Part shown: one piece after another, positions 1-4,975 of the stretch
Position numbering within the stretch: position 1 is the stretch's first letter
Layout of the letters: every line of letters starts with the position of its first letter
DNA from: Acidobacteria bacterium 37-71-11
GTDB taxonomy: Bacteria; Acidobacteriota; Thermoanaerobaculia; Thermoanaerobaculales; Thermoanaerobaculaceae
Direction of reading: 5' to 3'
NCBI GenBank assembly: GCA_002279285.1
Contig: NCBR01000043.1
Coordinates: 1-12,774 of the forward strand
Length of the DNA stretch: 12,774 nt
The notes under the pieces: generated by a model
Told to the model about the DNA's origin: nothing
The model's database searches: none
What the model saw: the letters and a program-made list of their open reading frames with translations, nothing else
Program-made: the position numbers and the translations under genes

Positions 1-54
1 GAACAGCGAGGGGCCCCGGCGCGGATCGCCCTGTCCGGTCGCGGGCACAGGAGC

Positions 55-90
55 ATGCGGGCTCGGGCGCGGGGGCGCCCGGGCCCGCAT
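55..90. repeat. 16-bp inverted repeat (strong stem-loop) upstream of the first regulator
   Basis: Arms 55-70 (ATGCGGGCTCGGGCGC) and 75-90 (GCGCCCGGGCCCGCAT) pair over 16 positions with a single G-U wobble, closing a GGGG tetraloop. No T-tract follows on either strand, so it is not a textbook intrinsic terminator. It may end transcription from a gene left of the window or insulate the regulator promoter starting about 70 bp downstream. No convincing coding sequence is visible in 1-162 on either strand. The pairing is seen directly; any role is inference. Confidence 0.55.
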
Positions 91-162
91 CCGGCCACCG
101 GCGGGACCGGCAAGCAAGAGGCGTTCACGCAGTGGATTGAGATTGCGAGGGATCGGAGGACC

Positions 163-191
163 TTGACTCGCGCCGGGAGGTGGCGTACGTT
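163..191 (+). promoter_or_regulatory. Putative sigma-70-type promoter of the first GntR operon
   Basis: TTGACT at 163-168 (5 of 6 matches to the -35 consensus), a 17-bp spacer, then TACGTT at 186-191 (a weak -10). The same TTGACT with a 17-bp spacer lies in front of the paralogous regulator at 4079. In both cases an AT-rich box starts 43-45 bp downstream of the -35. The repeated arrangement is the main support; the -10 alone would not be convincing. Confidence 0.4.
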
Positions 192-207
192 CGGTGCGGA
201 TTAGATC

Positions 208-223
208 TTATATCAAATATCAA
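208..223 (+). promoter_or_regulatory. AT-rich operator-like box with tandem ATATCAA
   Basis: TTATATCAAATATCAA is a rare AT-rich island in this GC-rich DNA and contains two adjacent copies of ATATCAA (210-216 and 217-223). It lies between the putative promoter and the ribosome binding site of the regulator. The core TTATATCnAATA recurs at 4122-4133 in front of the paralogous regulator, 25-26 bp before the start codon in both. FCD-family GntR proteins usually bind short AT-rich sites overlapping their own promoters, so an autoregulatory operator is a reasonable inference. The footprint is unproven. Confidence 0.45.
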
Positions 224-233
224 AGGAGCCGCA

Positions 234-920
234 ATGCCCAGCGAGACGACGCCGCACGCGCACAAGCAGCTCCCGCACTGGGTGGCGGAGCAGATTCGCT
301 CCGAGATCCTCGAGGGCCGGCTGAAGCCCGGCGAGTGGCTGCGCCAGGAGCGGTTCGCGCTGGAGCACGGCGTCTCGCAGATGCCGGTGCGCGAGGCGCT
401 CAAGCAACTCGCCGCGGAAGGCCTTATCGAGCACGTTCCGTACCGCGGCGCCCGCGTCGTCCAGTTCTCGGCCGACGACGTCGAGGACCTGTACGCCTGC
501 CGGGCGTTCATCGAGGGGATGGCGGCCGGGTTTGCCGCCGTGAACATCACCGCTGACGATCTCGCGGAGCTTGCCGCCCTCGTGCCGCGCATGGCGGCAT
601 GCGAGACCCCGAAGGAGCTGGGCGAGTACCGCGAGTTGAACCGGCGTTTCCACGGCGTGATCTTCACGGCGAGCCGGCGCTCGTACCTGGTGCGGACGCT
701 CGCCCAACTGTGGGCCGCGTTCCCGACGATGCTGTGGAGCAACGTGCCGCGGGTGGCGACCGATTCGGTCCCGAGCCGCGACGAGCCGGATGTCGCGGAG
801 CACTCGGCGATCGTGGCGGCGCTCGCCGCCCACGATCCGGATGCGGCCGAACGCGCCGTGCGCACCCACATCCGGCTGGCGGGCGAGGCGCTGCAGTCGG
901 CGATGCGGGATCAGCAGTGA
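234..920 (+). CDS. GntR-family transcriptional regulator, FCD subfamily (copy A)
   Basis: A 228-residue cytoplasmic DNA-binding regulator. Residues about 11-76 form the GntR winged helix-turn-helix, with the hallmark stretch GVSQMPVREALKQLAAEGL at 46-64. Residues about 82-225 are an all-helical FCD ligand-binding domain. Its likely metal or effector-pocket histidines are H140 (in RRFH), H190 and H212; the position that is often Asp four residues before the first His is Asn136. FCD regulators typically sense small organic acids or amino acids and release DNA on binding. The start is ATG 234, with AAAGGAG at 222-228; a GTG at 180 lies upstream of that site and inside the promoter. It is about 72% identical without gaps to the regulator at 4147-4833. 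The next gene, a secreted S51 peptidase, starts 74 bp downstream and is probably cotranscribed. The effector is unknown. Confidence 0.93.
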   Translation: MPSETTPHAHKQLPHWVAEQIRSEILEGRLKPGEWLRQERFALEHGVSQMPVREALKQLAAEGLIEHVPYRGARVVQFSADDVEDLYACRAFIEGMAAGFAAVNITADDLAELAALVPRMAACETPKELGEYRELNRRFHGVIFTASRRSYLVRTLAQLWAAFPTMLWSNVPRVATDSVPSRDEPDVAEHSAIVAALAAHDPDAAERAVRTHIRLAGEALQSAMRDQQ

Positions 921-994
921 GCGCGCGGGAAGCGACCGACGCGACCGCTGGCGCGCTTCGTACCAATGGCGAGAACCCACAAGGAGATTTCACA

Positions 995-1933
995 ATGCGA
1001 CGGACTCTGGCAATCCTCGGTTCGGTGGTGTGCGCTGCGGCGGCGTTCGCCGCGGGCCCGGCTCCCAAGGGCAACCTGATCCTCATCGGCGGCGGCGAGA
1101 AGCCAAAGGACGCGATGGCGAAGTTCGTCGAGCTGGCAGGCGGGCCGCACGCGTTGATCGTGGCGATCCCGACCGCCTCCGGGGAGGCCGACGCCGGCTC
1201 GTACTACGTCAAGCTCTTCAAGGAGGAGTACGGCTGCACCAACGTGACCTTCCTCGACATCAAGAGCAAGGCCGACGCGATGCGCCCCGAGCTCGCCGAG
1301 CTGGCGGTTAAGGCCGGCGGGATCTTCTTCGGGGGCGGCGACCAGGTGCGGATCACGAACGCGCTGCTCGACACGCCGGTCGGCGCGGCGATCGCGGCCG
1401 CGTTCGAGCGTGGCGCCGTCGTCGGCGGCACCTCGGCCGGCACCGCGTGCCAGAGCGACCCGATGATCACCGGCGAGGGCGACTTCAAGGTCATCCAGGC
1501 GGATACCGTCGAGCTCAAGCGCGGCCTGGGGTTCTTCCGCGGCGTCATCGTGGACCAGCACTTCATCAAGCGCCAGCGCGAGAACCGGCTGCTCGCCGTG
1601 ATCCTCGAGCACCCTGACCTGCTCGGCGTCGGGATCGACGAGGCGACCGCCGTGTGGGTCCGCCCCGACCGGACGTTCCAGGTGCTGGGTCACAGCTCCG
1701 TGATCGTGATCGACGCTTCCGGCGCGACGCTCAGCCGGCAGCCGGCCGAGAACGCCAAGGCGCTCCTCGGCGCCCACGGGCTCAAGGTGGACATCCTCCT
1801 GCCGGGTGAGACGTTCGACCTGGCGACGCGCACGGTCGTGGCTGCGCCGGCGAGCACGACGGGGGCGGCCGCGTCGTCCCACCGGGAAGTCGACCTCGGG
1901 AGCCTCCACCGAACCACGGCGACCCCCAAGTAG
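995..1933 (+). CDS. Secreted cyanophycinase-family peptidase (S51)
   Basis: A 312-residue serine peptidase of family S51. Residues 1-20 are a Sec signal peptide (basic start, Ala-rich core), so it acts in the periplasm or outside the cell. The catalytic core shows GGTSAGT at 144-150 with nucleophile Ser147, the cyanophycinase block DQHFIKRQRENRL at 187-199 with Asp187 and His189, and GIDEATAV at 213-220. These are closer to cyanophycinase than to the dipeptidase PepE, which is shorter and cytoplasmic. Cyanophycinases cut the Asp backbone polymer bearing Arg side chains into beta-Asp-Arg dipeptides; extracellular forms (CphE type) are known in heterotrophs. The last 35 residues or so are Ala/Ser/Thr-rich and extend past the usual fold. 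The start is ATG 995 after AAGGAGA at 981-987; the reading frame is open further upstream but overlaps the regulator. The family is firm; the substrate is not proven, and no cyanophycin synthetase or isoaspartyl dipeptidase is in view. Confidence 0.88.
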   Translation: MRRTLAILGSVVCAAAAFAAGPAPKGNLILIGGGEKPKDAMAKFVELAGGPHALIVAIPTASGEADAGSYYVKLFKEEYGCTNVTFLDIKSKADAMRPELAELAVKAGGIFFGGGDQVRITNALLDTPVGAAIAAAFERGAVVGGTSAGTACQSDPMITGEGDFKVIQADTVELKRGLGFFRGVIVDQHFIKRQRENRLLAVILEHPDLLGVGIDEATAVWVRPDRTFQVLGHSSVIVIDASGATLSRQPAENAKALLGAHGLKVDILLPGETFDLATRTVVAAPASTTGAAASSHREVDLGSLHRTTATPK

Positions 1934-2010
1934 CTCCTCGCGGGGTTCCACCCTCGGGCGCGCCGGGGTTTCTGCCGGGTGCGGCTTTGGCGGTCGGGTT
2001 CAGGTGCCCG

Positions 2011-3861
2011 TCACCCGGGCGGCGTGGCCTCGGGGGGGCGAGCGCTCAGGGGATCCTCCGCCACGCACACGCGGTCACGTCCCTCCTGCTTGGCCCGGTA
2101 GAGCGCGACGTCGGCGCTCCGCATGAGGAGGTCGGGGGATCCGCTATGCTCGGGGAACAGCGCCACACCGAGGGACAACGTCACGGAGTCGAGGACCCGC
2201 TCACCATGGCGCACCCGAATCTCCTTGGCGGCCTCCCGGATCCTCTCGGCCCGTTGGCGCGGAAGGTCCGGAGGGACGTCCTGCAGGATGACCATGAACT
2301 CCTCGCCTCCGTAGCGGCACGCGACGTCGCCTGTCCGCACCTGGCGCTGCAACAGAGCGCCGAGCTCGCGGAGCAGAGCGTCCCCGGCGTCGTGACCGAG
2401 GGTGTCGTTGAAGCGCTTGAAGTGATCGATGTCGAGCATGATGAGGCCGAGATGCGTGCCCTGGCGCTCAGCCTGGCGCAGCTCGCGCGTCAGCGTTTCT
2501 TCCATGTAGCGGCGGTTGTACAGCCCGGTCAGGGGGTCGCGCACCGACAGATGCTGCAGCGTTTCCTGCAACTTGAGTTTGGCGAGGGCCAGCGCCAGGT
2601 GCTCCGCCACTCTCACGCCGAGCTGCTGCCGTGCGTCCCACTGCTCCGGTGCAAGCGGGGCGAGAAGGATGTGGAGCACTCCGAGGGCGGACCCGTGGGC
2701 CGTCATCGGCACGCACACGTACGGGGTGTCGCCGACCCCGACGTGCTGGCAGCGAAAGCCGGATTGGATCTCCTCGCGGCCGTGCGGCCGCCCGCGCCGC
2801 ATCCCCCAGCACTCGTCCACCGAGAAAACCCTTTGCTCGGAGGGCCGCTGGCCCCAGACGGCCGCGGCCTCGAGGGTGAGCGAGGACTCGCCGAACACGT
2901 ACAGGGCGCCGGAGTCCGCCGGGAAGAACTTGCCCAGGAAGCGCTCGATGCCGGCAAAGGCCTCGGCGCTCGTGTTGCAGCTCTGCAGCAGGTCGCCCAG
3001 CTGGCCAAGCAGGTTGATCTCGGAGTTGCGGTTCTCCAGCTCTCCGGCCCAGAGCGCCAGGTGTGCGTTGGCCTGCTGAAGTTCCGCCGTCCGCTGCGCC
3101 ACGGCGTCCTCGAGTTCTTTACGGTCCGTGACGTCGAAAAACAGCCCGCTGACGTACTCTGGCCGGCCATCGTCATCGCAGACGATGTGGCTCCGCTCGT
3201 GGATCCACACGGAGGCTCCGTGCGCGGACCTGACCCGGTACTCGCGGACATACGCACTGGTGGTTTTGAGCGCCTGAATGAACGCCGACTTGGCCGGCCG
3301 GCGATCCTCCTCGACGATGAGATCGGTCCATCGCAGGCCGCGCGGGCCGAACGAACCCGCACGGTGGCCGACGATCGCCTCCACCTTGGTGTCGAAGAAC
3401 TCGACGCTGCCGTCGAGGTACCCCTTGAACATGACGGCCGGGACGTTGTCGATGACGAGGTGGAGGTCGCGCTCGGCGGTCTGCAGGCTGTGTTCCAGGT
3501 CCTTGCGGTCGGTGATGTCGAAGAACAGGCCGTTGATGCACTGGATCGCGCCGTCGATGCCGCAGACGATCCGGCTCCTCTCGTGCACCCAGACCAGTTT
3601 CCCGGTCTTGGACGTGATTCGATACTCCCGCGTGTACCCCCTGTCGCCCCTCAGGGCGCCGACCAGTGCCCGCTTCGCGTGGTCGCGGTCCGCCGGCAGG
3701 ATGAGGTCGGTCCATTTGATCGTGCGGGACTCGAACTCCTCCTTCGCATAGCCGGTCATCTCCTCGACCTTCCGGTCGAAGAGATCCACGCTGCCGTCGG
3801 CATAACCGCGGAAGAATACCGCCGGCAGGTTGGCGACGAGTCCCTCGAGATCCCAGTCCAT
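2011..3861 (-). CDS. Diguanylate cyclase with PAS-PAS-GAF-GGDEF architecture
   Basis: A 616-residue protein with no signal peptide or membrane segment, so a soluble cytoplasmic sensor. Two PAS/PAC modules (about 9-122 and 135-252) are closely similar to each other: both contain DGSV, WTDLI, REYR, HERS and GLFFD-TDRK. A short helical linker (252-285) leads to a GAF-like domain (about 290-425) and a C-terminal GGDEF domain (about 440-600). The active-site loop is GGEEF at 518-522, with a metal-binding Asp in MLDIDHFK (475-482). An RxxD inhibitory site (R509-TG-D512) sits exactly five residues before it, so an active, product-inhibited synthase of cyclic di-GMP is expected. The start is ATG 3861; a GTG at 3975 would add 38 low-complexity residues. 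The ribosome site is weak (a G-run at 3874-3879). It converges on the peptidase gene across 77 bp without an obvious terminator. Confidence 0.9.
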   Translation of the reverse strand: MDWDLEGLVANLPAVFFRGYADGSVDLFDRKVEEMTGYAKEEFESRTIKWTDLILPADRDHAKRALVGALRGDRGYTREYRITSKTGKLVWVHERSRIVCGIDGAIQCINGLFFDITDRKDLEHSLQTAERDLHLVIDNVPAVMFKGYLDGSVEFFDTKVEAIVGHRAGSFGPRGLRWTDLIVEEDRRPAKSAFIQALKTTSAYVREYRVRSAHGASVWIHERSHIVCDDDGRPEYVSGLFFDVTDRKELEDAVAQRTAELQQANAHLALWAGELENRNSEINLLGQLGDLLQSCNTSAEAFAGIERFLGKFFPADSGALYVFGESSLTLEAAAVWGQRPSEQRVFSVDECWGMRRGRPHGREEIQSGFRCQHVGVGDTPYVCVPMTAHGSALGVLHILLAPLAPEQWDARQQLGVRVAEHLALALAKLKLQETLQHLSVRDPLTGLYNRRYMEETLTRELRQAERQGTHLGLIMLDIDHFKRFNDTLGHDAGDALLRELGALLQRQVRTGDVACRYGGEEFMVILQDVPPDLPRQRAERIREAAKEIRVRHGERVLDSVTLSLGVALFPEHSGSPDLLMRSADVALYRAKQEGRDRVCVAEDPLSARPPEATPPG

Positions 3862-3986
3862 TTGTGACACGTTCCCCCCGGGGACGACGAGCGGGCGCCT
3901 CCCCTCCGGTGCGGATGATACCCCTGGCGAGGGGATCCCACCGCGGGCCGGGCCGGCGTTTGCGAGCAAACGCACTTGCAGAACCA

Positions 3987-4077
3987 GCGACCGCGCGCCC
4001 GGCGGTCGCGCCCCAGGTGGTCACGGCGCACGTTCGCGCCACGTGCGCCTGGTGGGTTCACACCGGTTGGCGCCGGT
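3987..4077. repeat. Three consecutive stem-loops in the divergent intergenic region
   Basis: Three inverted repeats lie side by side. First, GCGACCGC at 3987-3994 pairs with GCGGTCGC at 4002-4009 (8 bp, 7-nt loop). Second, GGCGCACG at 4025-4032 pairs with CGTGCGCC at 4042-4049 (8 bp, 9-nt loop). Third, ACCGG at 4062-4066 pairs with CCGGT at 4073-4077 (5 bp, 6-nt loop). The last ends one base before the -35 of the downstream regulator. They fill much of the gap between the divergent diguanylate cyclase and regulator genes (3862-4146). Each pairing is exact. They could be binding sites for a dimeric protein, or leader structure for the leftward gene. No function can be assigned. Confidence 0.5.
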
Positions 4078-4078
4078 C

Positions 4079-4107
4079 TTGACTTGCGGGAATTGCTCTG
4101 GTAAACA
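4079..4107 (+). promoter_or_regulatory. Putative promoter of the second GntR operon
   Basis: TTGACT at 4079-4084, a 17-bp spacer, then TAAACA at 4102-4107 (a partial -10). The -35 and spacer match those in front of the paralogous regulator at 163-191, and the AT-rich box follows at nearly the same distance. A competing -10 possibility is TACATT at 4118-4123 with a longer spacer from TTGCTC at 4093-4098. Confidence 0.4.
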
Positions 4108-4116
4108 TGATGCAGG

Positions 4117-4136
4117 ATACATTATATCTAATACAT
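4117..4136 (+). promoter_or_regulatory. AT-rich operator-like box flanked by ATACAT repeats
   Basis: ATACAT at 4117-4122 and again at 4131-4136 flank TATATCTA, a 14-bp period, ending 10 bases before the start codon. The core TTATATCnAATA (4122-4133) matches the box in front of the first regulator (208-219). The top strand also contains ATTATA at 4121-4126, which reads as a perfect TATAAT on the minus strand and might serve the leftward diguanylate cyclase gene; no good -35 accompanies it. An operator for one or both GntR paralogues is the best inference. Confidence 0.45.
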
Positions 4137-4146
4137 CGAGGGCACC

Positions 4147-4833
4147 ATGCCAACCGACCTCACACCGCAGTCGCACAAACAGCTTCGGCTCTGGGTCGCG
4201 GACCGCTTGCGGTCCGAGATCCTCGAAGGACGGATCAAGCCGGGCGAGTGGCTGCGCCAGGAGCGCCTCGCGCTGGAGCAGGGCGTCAGCCAGACGCCGG
4301 TGCGCGAAGCGCTCAAGCTGCTTGCGGGCGAGGGGCTCGTCGAGCACGTGCCGTACCGGGGCATCCGCGTGGTCGAGTTCTCGGTCGAGGACGTCGAGGA
4401 CCTCTACACCTGCCGGGCGTTCATCGAGGGGATGGCCGCCCGGTACGCCGCCGCGACCATCACGGACACGGAGATCGCGGAACTGACGCGGCTGTACGAG
4501 CGCATGGTGCGGTGCAAGACCCCGGACGACATCGTCGAGTACCGCGAGCTCAACCGCCTCTTTCACTCGGGGATCTTCGGCGCCAGCGGGAGGTCGTACC
4601 TGGTGCGGACACTCGCTCAACTGTGGGCGGCGTTCCCCACGATGCTGTGGAGCAACGTGCCGCGGGTGGCGAGGGATTCGGTGCCGGACCGCGACGCGCC
4701 GGACATCGAGGAGCACACGGCGATCCTCGACGCGCTGCGCGCCCACGACCCGGACGCCGCCGAACGCGCGGTGCGTCGTCACATCGAAGCGGCGGGGGGG
4801 TCGCTGGTCGCCGCGATGAGGGTGCAGGGATGA
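4147..4833 (+). CDS. GntR-family transcriptional regulator, FCD subfamily (copy B)
   Basis: A 228-residue paralogue of the regulator at 234-920. It aligns end to end without gaps, with about 164 of 228 identities by manual count. The winged helix-turn-helix (about 11-76) includes GVSQTPVREALKLLAGEGL at 46-64. The FCD domain (about 82-225) keeps the three histidines (H140, H190, H212) and the motif LAQLWAAFPTMLWSNVPRVA (156-175), which is almost unchanged between the copies and probably shapes the effector pocket or dimer face. Differences cluster at 97-149 and in the C-terminal helix, with few in the DNA-reading helix, so the copies may share operators while differing in effector response. 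The start is ATG 4147 with a close, weak GAGGG site at 4138-4142. It heads an apparent operon with the receptor 142 bp downstream. Confidence 0.93.
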   Translation: MPTDLTPQSHKQLRLWVADRLRSEILEGRIKPGEWLRQERLALEQGVSQTPVREALKLLAGEGLVEHVPYRGIRVVEFSVEDVEDLYTCRAFIEGMAARYAAATITDTEIAELTRLYERMVRCKTPDDIVEYRELNRLFHSGIFGASGRSYLVRTLAQLWAAFPTMLWSNVPRVARDSVPDRDAPDIEEHTAILDALRAHDPDAAERAVRRHIEAAGGSLVAAMRVQG

Positions 4834-4884
4834 GCACGTATTGGCGCGACGCGACGTCATTGCGGCGGGGCGCGTGCCTGGCGG

Positions 4885-4922
4885 TTGACAGGCCGGAGTG
4901 GCGAGCCCCTGCGGGCTTCCGG
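4885..4922 (+). promoter_or_regulatory. Possible leader hairpin or promoter fragment before the receptor gene
   Basis: A perfect TTGACA at 4885-4890 is followed by no recognisable -10. Just after it a bulged stem can form: CCGGA (4893-4897) with TCCGG (4918-4922) and AGCCC (4904-4908) with GGGCT (4913-4917), closing a CTGC loop. It may partially separate expression of the regulator from that of the receptor. The evidence is weak. Confidence 0.2.
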
Positions 4923-4975
4923 TCAAGGAGCGAGGTGCTGCGGGGAACCACCGTGGCGCCCAAGGGAGGAGAGAA

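Noticed and set aside
1934..2010. Bidirectional terminator between the convergent peptidase and diguanylate cyclase genes
   Set aside because: Only imperfect, bulged GC pairings are possible here and there is no T-tract on either strand, so no terminator is called.
1987..3867. Plus-strand open frame of 626 codons opposite the diguanylate cyclase gene
   Set aside because: The minus strand encodes clear PAS, GAF and GGDEF motifs. The plus-strand reading is a compositional shadow without a domain.
234..4833. Regulator duplication as a sign of a composite mobile element
   Set aside because: No transposase, terminal inverted repeats or target-site duplications are seen around either copy, and codon use matches the rest of the window.
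4885..4890. Perfect TTGACA as a receptor promoter
   Set aside because: No acceptable -10 lies 16-18 bp downstream; those bases are GC-rich and fall within a potential hairpin. It is kept only as a low-confidence leader feature.
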